From the NCBI GenBank assembly GCA_964563535.1, contig CAZLXP010000031.1:1-24846 (forward strand): a DNA stretch of 24,846 nucleotides, read 5' to 3'. Position numbers and translations under genes: made by a program. The notes beneath the pieces are model-generated. The model saw only the letters and a program-made list of their open reading frames with translations, had not been told where the DNA came from and did not search any database. This DNA comes from WVWN01 sp964563535. Its GTDB lineage: Bacteria; RBG-13-66-14; B26-G2; WVWN01. Below are positions 14,196-21,241 of this stretch, in pieces (position 1 is the stretch's first letter; every line of letters begins with the position of its first letter).

Positions 14196-14223
14196 ATGTT
14201 ACCAAATTCTAAAAACAAGTCAA
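14196..14223 (-). promoter_or_regulatory. Promoter of the HEPN cassette
   Basis: On the minus strand, TTGACT (14223-14218), 16-base spacer, TAACAT (14201-14196). The predicted start near 14189 gives a leader of about 43 bases with AAGGAG before ATG 14146. Confidence 0.45.
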
Positions 14224-14255
14224 ATGATTTGTTTAGCTGGCCGCCGGCGCGGCTT

Positions 14256-14284
14256 TTGCTTGCGGCTGCCGTAGGCGCTATGTT
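14256..14284 (+). promoter_or_regulatory. Promoter of the FlgD-like / ruvCAB / pyrE operon
   Basis: TTGCTT (14256-14261), 17-base spacer, TATGTT (14279-14284). It lies just outside the AT-rich island and is divergent from the cassette promoter. Confidence 0.4.
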
Positions 14285-14352
14285 ATATTTCGCCAAGAAG
14301 GGATAAAAAACCCGCGGGCTAGCCTAAACACGCGCGGGAGGGGTAAACCGAT

Positions 14353-14967
14353 ATGAGATTTTTCGGGAAATACGCTTTTGTTGTCGGCACTGTGCTTTGC
14401 GGGGCCGCGGCGGCGTGGGCCATAGGCGAGCTCACCGTCACCGACCCGCCGGACGGCGTCCAGGTCAAACCGGGGCAAGTGGTCCGCATTACGTGGCGCA
14501 ACTTCACCACCAACCCGGTCGACGTGTGGCTGAAGTGGGACGGCCGCCGCAGCAAAATCGGCGAGTACGGCAACGAGACCGACGGCATGGTAATGTGGCG
14601 TGTACCGGCGAAGGCGCTCCCCGCGTACCGCATCGTCGTCGAGGAAGCGGGCGGCCTGGGCTCCGAGGCGTCGGTGAACGTGACCGTCATCGGCGGCGCG
14701 CCCGAGCTGCCGGCGGTCTACGCCACCCCCAACCCGTTCGACCTGTCGGCCGGCAGGGCCGAGCTTACCTTCGTCGGCGCTCCTGCGGACTCGACCGCCG
14801 TCATCTACGACATGGAAGGCCGGGAGGTCGTCAAGCTCTCGGGCTCTCCCCTCCAGTGGGACGGCCGTAACGAGCGGGGCGACATGGTCGCGGGCGGCAC
14901 GTATATGTTCGTCGTCCAGCTTCCTTCCGGCGAGAAGCACACCGGCAAGATAGCGGTTGTGAAGTGA
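14353..14967 (+). CDS. Secreted protein with FlgD-like C-terminal domain
   Basis: A 204-residue protein with a signal peptide (hydrophobic 6-23, ending 'AAAAWA-IGEL'). Residues 25-120 form a beta-sandwich-like domain ('TVTDPPDGVQVKPGQVVRITWRN... DVWLKWDGR') reminiscent of the Kre9/KNH-type N-terminal domain. Residues 125-204 are a FlgD Ig-like domain: 'YATPNPFDLSAG', 'TAVIYDMEGREVVKL', 'LQWDGRNERGDMVAGGTYMFVV', 'GKIAVVK'. In other phyla such C-terminal domains end exported surface proteins and may aid sorting. This is the first gene of a tightly packed operon; its stop overlaps the next gene's GTG start (GTGA). Domain calls are from recognisable patterns. Confidence 0.8.
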   Translation: MRFFGKYAFVVGTVLCGAAAAWAIGELTVTDPPDGVQVKPGQVVRITWRNFTTNPVDVWLKWDGRRSKIGEYGNETDGMVMWRVPAKALPAYRIVVEEAGGLGSEASVNVTVIGGAPELPAVYATPNPFDLSAGRAELTFVGAPADSTAVIYDMEGREVVKLSGSPLQWDGRNERGDMVAGGTYMFVVQLPSGEKHTGKIAVVK

Positions 14968-16043
14968 GGACGGCGGCGGTTCCGCTCTGGGCCGCGACGG
15001 CGATTTCGATGGCGCCTCCGGTTTATGCCGCCGTGGTCCGCGCGGCGGCGGTCGACGTTTACGAAGTCTATACCGAGCTGACGGTGGCGTTGGACCGGCC
15101 GGCGGCTTTCACGTGCGAAGCCGGCGCGGAGCCGCGAACGCTCGTGGTTACGGTCGCGGCCGACGCGTCGAAGGGGGTGGCGGCGGCGCCCGCGGGCCGC
15201 GTAAAAGATGTCCGCGTGGCCCGGGCGAAAGGCGCGACCACTTTCATCATAACTACTACGGCCGACGTCGGCACGTACCGGGCGTACCTCCAACGGGAAC
15301 CGCCGGCGGCGGTGGTCGACGTTTTCCGGCGCCTCGAGCTCGCGCCGCGGCGGCCCGAGCCGCTTTTCAAGCGCTTCTTAGCGGGCCGCAAGTTGTTGCT
15401 GGTGGACGACGACGACGGCCCGGGCAACGGCAACCAATACAGCGTCGACGTGGACGCCAAGTACCGGGAAGCGCTCGAGCGCCTCGGCGTCTCGTTCGAC
15501 GCATACGTCGTGCGGACCGGCCGTGACGGCCCGGCGGCGGCGGAACTCGCCGCGTACCCGCTCGTCATATGGTTCAACGGCCTGGACGCGCGGCCGGTGG
15601 TCATATCCGCGGCGGACGAACGCGCGATGGCGTCGTACGTCGAGGGAGGAGGGCGCCTGTGGTTGGTTTCGCAAAACTACTTGTCGGATGCGGCGCGGGG
15701 CGGGACGCCGTTTTCCCGGGACGTTTTGGGGATAACGTCGTACGAGGCCGACACGCACGTGGCCGAGGTGGCGGCCGGCCCGGCGATTTCTTTGCCGCAA
15801 GATAAATACAGTTTATCGAACGACCTGACCGTAATCGGCAACTGGGGCGACGGTTTCCGGCCCCCGGCCGACGCGGCGTCGTTGATCGTCGGCCCGGAAG
15901 ACGGCCTGTGTTACGGCATGGTGCGGCCCGTGGGCGCGGGCAAGGTGGCCTTTTTCTCGTTCGCCTTGGAGAACGCGGGTTACGTCAACCGCATCGCCGA
16001 CATAGCGGCCGCTACGCTAAGCGTGTTGGCGAGCGAGGAGTAG
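14964..16043 (+). CDS. Secreted AMIN-like plus glutamine-amidotransferase-like domain protein
   Basis: A 359-residue protein with a signal-like N-terminus (to about 22, 'AISMAPPVYA'). Residues 25-120 read like an AMIN domain (beta strands ending 'VGTYRAYLQREPPAAVVDVF'), which in other proteins binds cell-wall or envelope components. Residues 140-355 resemble the class I glutamine amidotransferase-like fold without catalytic machinery: 'KLLLVDDDDGPGNGNQYSVDVDAKYREALERLGVSFDAY', 'YPLVIWFNGLD', 'SYVEGGGRLWLVSQNYLSD', 'AGKVAFFSFALENAG'. The GTG start overlaps the previous stop by four bases (GTGA), indicating coupled translation, and the ATG of ruvC lies 23 bases after its stop. A periplasmic scaffold or binding protein is likely; function unknown. 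Confidence 0.75.
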   Translation: MRTAAVPLWAATAISMAPPVYAAVVRAAAVDVYEVYTELTVALDRPAAFTCEAGAEPRTLVVTVAADASKGVAAAPAGRVKDVRVARAKGATTFIITTTADVGTYRAYLQREPPAAVVDVFRRLELAPRRPEPLFKRFLAGRKLLLVDDDDGPGNGNQYSVDVDAKYREALERLGVSFDAYVVRTGRDGPAAAELAAYPLVIWFNGLDARPVVISAADERAMASYVEGGGRLWLVSQNYLSDAARGGTPFSRDVLGITSYEADTHVAEVAAGPAISLPQDKYSLSNDLTVIGNWGDGFRPPADAASLIVGPEDGLCYGMVRPVGAGKVAFFSFALENAGYVNRIADIAAATLSVLASEE

Positions 16044-16066
16044 CGGCCCGGCCGCCGGTTCTTGAA

Positions 16067-16558
16067 ATGAAGATCTTGGGCATTGACCCCGGCTTGACCA
16101 ACTCCGGCTTCGGTTGCGTCGAGAACCGCGGTAAATCGTACTACAAGTTATACGGCGATACCGCGGCGGCGCCCGTCAAGTTGCCGCTCCCCCAGCGGCT
16201 CGCGGCGGTGAGGACCTACACCCTCGAGGTGCTCCGGGCGGTTAAGCCGGAGGCGGTGGCGGTGGAGATGCTCTTCTCGCACGCCGAATATCCCAAGACG
16301 GCGCTGGAGATGGCCCAGGCGCGGGGGGTCATACTCGAGGCGTGCGCGACGGCGGGGACGCCGGTGGTAGAGTACCCGGCGCGGCGGGTCAAACAAGCGG
16401 TCGTGGGCGCCGGCGGGGCGTCCAAGGACCAGGTATCGCGGATGGTCTCCCGGCACCTGAACTTGAAGGAGCCGCCCGCGACGCAGCACGAGGCCGACGC
16501 GCTGGCGCTCGCGCTGTGCGCCCACTTTCTGTCGGCGCGCCAAAACGATACGCGATGA
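16067..16558 (+). CDS. ruvC: Crossover junction endodeoxyribonuclease RuvC
   Basis: Cuts Holliday junctions together with RuvAB. From ATG 16067 it has 163 residues, normal for RuvC. The RNase H-like fold starts with MKILGIDPGLTNSGFG (D7). The second acidic residue is E67 in AVEMLFS, and the end of the active site reads QHEADALALAL (H141, D144), the His/Asp version known from Thermus rather than the Asp/Asp of E. coli. The open frame extends upstream, but only into the 3' end of the previous gene. No clear Shine-Dalgarno sequence is seen, so coupling with upstream translation is likely. Its stop overlaps ruvA's start (ATGA). Confidence 0.97.
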   Translation: MKILGIDPGLTNSGFGCVENRGKSYYKLYGDTAAAPVKLPLPQRLAAVRTYTLEVLRAVKPEAVAVEMLFSHAEYPKTALEMAQARGVILEACATAGTPVVEYPARRVKQAVVGAGGASKDQVSRMVSRHLNLKEPPATQHEADALALALCAHFLSARQNDTR

Positions 16559-17175
16559 TATCGCACCTGAGAGGCGTCGTGCTGAAGAAAAGGCGCGACG
16601 GCGTCGTGGTGGAGGCCGGCGGCATCGGCTACGACGTGTTGCTGCCCGGGGCGGTGGCGGCCCAACTGGAAGGCGTCGAGGCGGGCGACGAACTTTCGCT
16701 CGTCATCTCGTATCACCTCGTCGCGACTCCCTCCCGCATAACGCCCCTTCTCGTCGGCTTCGCCAACGACGTCGAGCGCGAGTTCTTCGAGCACTTCATC
16801 TCGGTCTCGGGCATAGGGCCCAAGGCCGCGGCCCGGGCCCTCACCCTCCCCTTCGCTCGCGTCGCGCAGGCCGTAATCGAGGAAGACGTCGCCGCCCTAA
16901 CGCTCTTGCCCGGCGTGGGCCGCAAGCGCGCCGAACAGATAATCCACCAGCTCAAGGACAAGGTCGCCGCGGCGGCGTTGTGCCGGACGCGGGCGGAGGC
17001 CACGCCGCCGAGCGCGGCCGGCGCCAGGCTGGAGGCGGAGGCGATACTCGAGCAGCTCGGCTACAGTCGCCAAGAGATAAGGGCCATGATAGAGAACCTG
17101 GGCGACGGCGGCCGCGATTGCGCCACCGCCGAGGAAGTGCTCTCCCTCATCTACGCGCGCCAAAGGGGCAGGTGA
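16555..17175 (+). CDS. ruvA: Holliday junction branch migration protein RuvA
   Basis: A 206-residue RuvA. Domain I ('MISHLRGVVLKK', 'GGIGYDVLLP') is a beta barrel. Two helix-hairpin-helix motifs are seen, 'FFEHFISVSGIGPKAAARAL' (about 77-96) and 'TLLPGVGRKRAEQIIHQL' (about 116-133). The C-terminal RuvB-binding domain ends 'ATAEEVLSLIYARQ'. The tetramer holds the junction while RuvB pumps DNA. Oddity: the acidic pin between strands, usually 'VREDA' in 'HxxVREDAxxLYGF', reads 'HLVATPSRITPLLVGF', so both acidic residues are missing and the loop is two residues longer. The start overlaps the stop of ruvC (ATGA) and the stop overlaps ruvB (TGATG). Confidence 0.96.
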   Translation: MISHLRGVVLKKRRDGVVVEAGGIGYDVLLPGAVAAQLEGVEAGDELSLVISYHLVATPSRITPLLVGFANDVEREFFEHFISVSGIGPKAAARALTLPFARVAQAVIEEDVAALTLLPGVGRKRAEQIIHQLKDKVAAAALCRTRAEATPPSAAGARLEAEAILEQLGYSRQEIRAMIENLGDGGRDCATAEEVLSLIYARQRGR

Positions 17176-18242
17176 TGGCGGAAGTTTCGCGCAGCGAGCT
17201 CATCGCCCGGGAGGAAAAGCCGGAGGACGCGACCTTCACGGCGCCGCTGCGGCCGCGCCGGTTTGACGAGTTCGTGGGCCAGCGGCCGGTGTTGGATAAC
17301 TTGAGGATCGCCGTCGCCGCCGCGCGCGAACGCCGCGAACCGCTCGACCACCTTCTCCTCTACAGCCCGCCGGGACTGGGCAAAACCACGCTGGCCCACG
17401 TCGTCGCCAACGAGCTCGGCGTGCGCATAACCGCCACCTCCGGGCCGGCCCTCGAGCGCCCCGGCGACATTATGGGCCTATTGACCAACCTCGGCGAGGG
17501 CGACATCCTCTTCATCGACGAGATCCATCGGCTCCCGCGCGTGGTGGAGGAGTTCCTCTACCCGGCGCTGGAGGAATTCAAGATCGATTTCATTTTGGAC
17601 AAGGGCCCGGACGCGCGCACCGTTAAATTCAACCTGAAGCGCTTTACGCTTATCGGCGCCACGACGCGGGTGGGATTACTCACCGCGCCCCTCCGCGACC
17701 GCTTCGGCCTCTTCCACCATCTCGAGTTCTACCCGCCGGCCGACCTCGAGCGCATCCTCGTTCGCTCGGCCGAGATTCTGGACGTGCCGTTGACACCCGG
17801 CGGCGCCGCGGGAATTGCCAGGCGGTCGCGGGGGACGCCGCGGGTGGCGAACCGCCTGCTCCGGCGGGTGCGCGACTACGCCCAGGTGAAGGGACGGCGT
17901 GAGGTGGACGAGGGGGCGGCGGCCGAGGCGCTATCGCTTTTAGGGATCGACGAGGAAGGTTTGGACGCGCTCGACCGAAGGGTCCTCCACGTGATAATCG
18001 ACACCTACGGCGGCGGCCCGGTGGGCCTTAAGGCGCTCGCGGCCACGCTTAACGAGGAGGAGGATACCCTGGCCGACGTGGTCGAGCCGTTCCTGTTGAA
18101 GATCGGTTTTCTGGGGCGGACGCAGCGCGGCCGCGTCGCGACCCCGCGGGCCTACGAGCACCGCGGCGCCAAGCCGCCGCGCGACCTTCCGGTACTTGAG
18201 CTTTTGCCGTTTGAGGAGGACGGCGGCTACAACGCGGCTTGA
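17175..18242 (+). CDS. ruvB: Holliday junction branch migration DNA helicase RuvB
   Basis: A 355-residue AAA+ motor that drives branch migration. 'LRPRRFDEFVGQ' opens the ATPase domain. Walker A is SPPGLGKTT (64-72), with Ser in place of the more usual Gly before PPG, and Walker B is ILFIDEIHRL (about 111-120). These are followed by 'GPDARTVKFNLKRFTLIGATTR', sensor/arginine-finger region 'LTAPLRDRFG', and the winged-helix C-terminus ('DTYGGGPVGLKALAATLNEEEDT...LLKIGFLGRTQRGR'). ATG 17175 shares one base with the ruvA stop, so the three ruv genes are translationally coupled. pyrE begins three bases after its stop. Confidence 0.97.
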   Translation: MAEVSRSELIAREEKPEDATFTAPLRPRRFDEFVGQRPVLDNLRIAVAAARERREPLDHLLLYSPPGLGKTTLAHVVANELGVRITATSGPALERPGDIMGLLTNLGEGDILFIDEIHRLPRVVEEFLYPALEEFKIDFILDKGPDARTVKFNLKRFTLIGATTRVGLLTAPLRDRFGLFHHLEFYPPADLERILVRSAEILDVPLTPGGAAGIARRSRGTPRVANRLLRRVRDYAQVKGRREVDEGAAAEALSLLGIDEEGLDALDRRVLHVIIDTYGGGPVGLKALAATLNEEEDTLADVVEPFLLKIGFLGRTQRGRVATPRAYEHRGAKPPRDLPVLELLPFEEDGGYNAA

Positions 18243-18245
18243 GAT

Positions 18246-18827
18246 ATGAATAATGTATTCGACGTACCGCCGGCGCGGGCCCGCGAGGAGATGCGCGAAC
18301 TCATCCGGGAAGTGGCGTTCGCCGAAGGCGACTTCACGCTGGCCTCGGGCAAGAAGAGCAAATATTACGTCGACGGCCGCCGGGTGACGATTCACCCCCG
18401 CGGCGCCGTGCTGAGCGGCATACTGTTTTTAGAAGCGATACGCGACCTCTTGGGGAAGGGGCGCCGGCTGGGCATAACCGGGATGACGCTCGGCGCGGAC
18501 CCCATAATCACCGCGACGGCCATGGCCGCCGCAGCCGGGGGGTACGAGCTCTACCCGTTCTACTGCCGCAAGGAGGCCAAAGGCCACGGCGCCGGCCGCC
18601 AACTGGAGGGCTACGTCGAGCCCGTCAGACGGTGCGTCGTCGTCGAGGATACGGCGACGACGGGGGCGTCGGCGCTCAAGGCCGCGGCCGCGGCCCGCGC
18701 CGCCGGCATCGAGCCGGTCGCCGTCGTGCTCCTGGTGGACCGCGAGGAGGGCGCCCGGGAGGCGGTAGAGGAAGCTGGGCTGGAATTCAGGGCGGTGTTT
18801 TCGGTGCGGGATTTAAAAACAGCGTAG
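18246..18827 (+). CDS. pyrE: Orotate phosphoribosyltransferase
   Basis: Joins orotate to PRPP in pyrimidine synthesis. It has 193 residues, with the OPRT start segment 'FTLASGKKSKYYVDGRRVTIHP' (30-51), the mobile-loop region 'CRKEAKGHGAGRQLEG' (107-122; Lys/His residues contact pyrophosphate), and the PRPP loop VVVEDTATTGASALKAA (131-147). That loop has Glu-Asp and Ala in place of the commoner DDVxTTG, as in other OPRT sub-branches. It is three bases downstream of ruvB and shares the operon. Its substrate PRPP is made by prs, also in this window but in another transcript. Confidence 0.93.
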   Translation: MNNVFDVPPARAREEMRELIREVAFAEGDFTLASGKKSKYYVDGRRVTIHPRGAVLSGILFLEAIRDLLGKGRRLGITGMTLGADPIITATAMAAAAGGYELYPFYCRKEAKGHGAGRQLEGYVEPVRRCVVVEDTATTGASALKAAAAARAAGIEPVAVVLLVDREEGAREAVEEAGLEFRAVFSVRDLKTA

Positions 18828-18834
18828 GGATAAT

Positions 18835-19473
18835 ATGGGCGTTAACCGTTTCGACCGGACGATTGCCATGAAGAAACGCGCGAAGAAGTCGCCGCGGAGA
18901 CTGCGCCTCCTCGACAAGATCCTTTGTCTGGAGGGCGAGTGGGTCGCGGACATCCGCAGCGAGGAGTCCGTCAAACCGCTGCTCCAAATACTGCAGCGGC
19001 GCGGCGAGATTAAATATATTTACCGCCGGTGCGGGACGCGGGGCGAGTTCGCGTATTACTTGCAGCAGAAGAAATATTACCGCGACTACCAGATTGTCTA
19101 CCTGTCCTTCCACGGCGCGCGCGGCAAGCTCAAGATATCGCCCCAGGAAGTGATAACGTTGCCCGAGATAGCGGACCTCGCTCACGGGGCGTTCAAGAAT
19201 AAACTCGTCTATTTTGGAAGTTGTAAGACGCTGAAGGCCGTCGACGAGCAACTCAAGGATTTTTTGAAGAAGACCGGCGCCGCGGCGGTCGCCGGTTATA
19301 CTAAGGACGTGGGGTGGCTCGAGTCGAGCGCCTTCGAGCTGTTATTCTTATATTGGGCGGCGTATTATAAAAAGCCCGCGTACTTGTTGCGAAGGCTGGC
19401 TACGCGTTATGCCCGGATGCAGAAGCTGATGGGATTTAGGTACTTCACCGGGCGCGGCCCCAGGGGGCGATGA
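18835..19473 (+). CDS. Caspase-like DUF6642 family protein
   Basis: A 212-residue protein. The central part has the layout of a caspase/CHAT-type clan CD fold: 'YQIVYLSFHGARGKL' with His93 at the end of one strand and 'NKLVYFGSCKTL' with Cys130 at the end of the next, a His/Cys dyad pattern. The later 'FLKKTGAAAVAGYTKDVGWLESSAFELLFL' matches what I know of the DUF6642 family, as does the start 'KILCLEGEWVADIRSEESVKPLLQIL'. The first 24 residues are very basic. Two starts are possible: ATG 18835 (GGGA just upstream, seven bases after the pyrE stop), used here, or ATG 18868. It is the last gene of the ruv operon. Protease activity is an inference from the dyad, and no substrate is known. Confidence 0.75.
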   Translation: MGVNRFDRTIAMKKRAKKSPRRLRLLDKILCLEGEWVADIRSEESVKPLLQILQRRGEIKYIYRRCGTRGEFAYYLQQKKYYRDYQIVYLSFHGARGKLKISPQEVITLPEIADLAHGAFKNKLVYFGSCKTLKAVDEQLKDFLKKTGAAAVAGYTKDVGWLESSAFELLFLYWAAYYKKPAYLLRRLATRYARMQKLMGFRYFTGRGPRGR

Positions 19474-19578
19474 CTTAGAGGCGGCGGCCGGGGCGTTTTT
19501 CTATTTACAAACGGACGCGGTTCGCGCGTCGCCCGGGACGGGCCGCGTATAGGCGAGGTCGCCGTCAGCGTTAAAAGT

Positions 19579-19607
19579 TTGAAAAGAGCCGTCGCGTCCG
19601 CTATATT
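19579..19607 (+). promoter_or_regulatory. Promoter of the first tandem lipoprotein gene
   Basis: TTGAAA (19579-19584), 17-base spacer, TATATT (19602-19607), leaving a leader of about 100 bases before ATG 19713. The leader holds a GAGGAGG at 19670-19676 followed by a TTG at 19684 that opens a 15-codon frame overlapping the start of the gene, which may be chance. Confidence 0.55.
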
Positions 19608-19712
19608 CCGGCGGGGACTCGGTAATTATGCGGCGGTTACGTTTCGCGATATCGGCAGAGGTCAGAATCGAGGAGGCGGCACCTTGCTAGCTGCGGCCGA
19701 GGTCCGCTTATT

Positions 19713-20333
19713 ATGTCGCGGCGCCGTTTAACCGGAAGGGGCGGCGTAATCGCGGCCGTCGCGTTGGCGGCGGCCGCGGCCCCGGTCATATTTTCCTGCG
19801 GCGACGAAGAGGGGCCCGCCGGCCCGACGCCGCCGGCGTTCGCGTACCGTCATCCGGACGGCGCGGAGTGGGTTTACACCTACCAGAGCCTGGAGTTCGC
19901 GAGGTGCGTCATCGCGGGGACTTATTACCATCCCGCGGCCGGCGAGACGCAAAAGTTACACGAGTACGTCGTCGGCCAAAACGGTTGGGAGGAGTCGTTC
20001 GTATACTACCTCAGGGCAAGCGGCGACGACGTCCGAATATACGTCGACGCCGGGGCGAACCAGTATATAGTGTTGTTGAAGTTCCCGCTGCGGCAAGGCC
20101 GAAGCTGGGACGCGGGCCTGGGTTTAAGGGCCAAGTTCCTGGCGACGGAGAAGGTTACGGTGAGCGCCGGCACCTTCAACTGCGTTAGGGTTGCCTATAC
20201 CAATGCCCTCGGCACCTTCACGGTCTGGTGGGCGACCGGCGTAGGCGGGTGGGGCGCCAGGAATCATGGCTGGTGGGGCCTCGGCGGCGAACCGCTCCTG
20301 GTCGACCTCGCCTGGTATAACATGCCGGCCTGA
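19713..20333 (+). CDS. Lipoprotein, first of a tandem paralogous pair
   Basis: A 206-residue protein with a lipoprotein signal (arginine-rich start, hydrophobic core, lipidated Cys29 in IFSC) followed by 'EEGPAGPTPPAFAY', then 'DGAEWVYTY', 'VIAGTYYHPAAGETQKLHEYVV', 'LLKFPLRQGRSWDAG' and 'VSAGTFNC'. This last part is a pattern of repeated strands found in many uncharacterised surface lipoproteins. The gene 180 bases downstream encodes a paralogue of identical length with Cys in the same position. No ribosome binding site stands directly before ATG 19713, and the frame is closed upstream. Function unknown; a beta-rich outer-surface or periplasmic domain is likely. Confidence 0.8.
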   Translation: MSRRRLTGRGGVIAAVALAAAAAPVIFSCGDEEGPAGPTPPAFAYRHPDGAEWVYTYQSLEFARCVIAGTYYHPAAGETQKLHEYVVGQNGWEESFVYYLRASGDDVRIYVDAGANQYIVLLKFPLRQGRSWDAGLGLRAKFLATEKVTVSAGTFNCVRVAYTNALGTFTVWWATGVGGWGARNHGWWGLGGEPLLVDLAWYNMPA

Positions 20334-20378
20334 GGGGCGGGGGAGGCGGGCCGCGGTCGTAACGGGCGATAATTAATA

Positions 20379-20407
20379 TTGCGATGGGCCGGCTTTTCGG
20401 TTACATT
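20379..20407 (+). promoter_or_regulatory. Promoter of the second tandem lipoprotein gene
   Basis: TTGCGA (20379-20384), 17-base spacer, TACATT (20402-20407), again about 100 bases before the start codon. The leader contains a hairpin TACCGGC (20438-20444) / GCCGGTA (20449-20455) with a GCGG loop. Confidence 0.45.
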
Positions 20408-20515
20408 AGGTATGGTTGGAAGCGTTCGTATCTCCGGTACCGGCGCGGGCCGGTATTAGGCGTAATCGTTTTTAAGGGGCCTTGGCGCTGCGCGCGCCGT
20501 TAAGGAGTTGGTCGT

Positions 20516-21136
20516 ATGTCGAAGTGGCTTATGGCGAAACGCTACGGTTTGACCGTCGGCGCCATCTTGCTCGTAACCGCCGTTCCTTTGTTGACGTCGT
20601 GCGAGGGGGAGAAAGAGCCCGTCGGTCCTACGCCCGCCGCGTTCACGTACCCCCACGCCAATGGCTCGGAATGGGTTTACTCGTACGAAGGCGAGAGTTT
20701 GATTAAGTACGTCATCTCGGGCACGTACGGACACCCGTCCGCGGGCAATACGCAGAAATTAATTAGTTATGTTTTCAGCGGCGGCGGATGGCAAAAATAC
20801 GGCACCCAATATCTTAAGGTTACTGATACCGACGTACGGCTCTACCTCGATCAAACGTCCAGCGGTTACTACATGCTCTTGAAATTCCCCTTGAAGGTCG
20901 GGAACCAGTGGAACGCGGGAAAGGGCTATACGGCAACCGTATCCACAAAAGAGACTACGTCGGTGCCGGCCGGCTCCTTCGATTGTTATAAGATCGACTA
21001 CACCTCCTCTTCCTGGAACATGACTTTCTGGTGGCCTTCCAAGATAGGCGGCATGGGGGCTAAGAACTACGGCTTATGGTCTATGGGTAGTACGCCCATC
21101 GCGATCGATCTCAAGTCGTATAACTTGCCGACTTAG
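20516..21136 (+). CDS. Lipoprotein, second of a tandem paralogous pair
   Basis: 206 residues, lipidated Cys29 in LLTSC, then 'EKEPVGPTPAAFTY', 'NGSEWVYSYEG', 'VISGTYGHPSAGNTQKLISYVF', 'LLKFPLKVGNQWNAG' and 'VPAGSFDCYKIDY'. Every one of these blocks lines up with the gene at 19713-20333, so the pair arose by duplication. AAGGAG precedes ATG 20516. It has its own promoter and ends before a good terminator. The codon use is slightly less GC-rich than its neighbour's. Function unknown; probably attached to a membrane and exposed to the periplasm or outside. Confidence 0.85.
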   Translation: MSKWLMAKRYGLTVGAILLVTAVPLLTSCEGEKEPVGPTPAAFTYPHANGSEWVYSYEGESLIKYVISGTYGHPSAGNTQKLISYVFSGGGWQKYGTQYLKVTDTDVRLYLDQTSSGYYMLLKFPLKVGNQWNAGKGYTATVSTKETTSVPAGSFDCYKIDYTSSSWNMTFWWPSKIGGMGAKNYGLWSMGSTPIAIDLKSYNLPT

Positions 21137-21191
21137 CTCCCGGACGAAAGGGGCGCGGTCCAAACCCGCACTTCCATTTTTTTAATGAAAA

Positions 21192-21226
21192 GGCGCCGGC
21201 CTCAGGGCCGGCGTTGCGTTATTTTT
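21192..21226. terminator. Bidirectional terminator
   Basis: Stem CGCCGGCC (21194-21201) / GGCCGGCG (21206-21213) with a TCAG loop, followed on the plus strand by TTGCGTTATTTTTT and on the minus strand by CCTTTTCATT. It separates the convergent lipoprotein genes. Confidence 0.7.
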
Positions 21227-21241
21227 TCGGACGCGAAATCG

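Noticed and set aside
19471..19728. In-frame continuation of the caspase-like gene after its TGA for about 85 codons (possible second selenoprotein)
   Set aside because: The extension runs through a good promoter (19579-19607), has no Cys-type homologous context around the TGA, and the protein already has family-typical length; the frame is open because of high GC.
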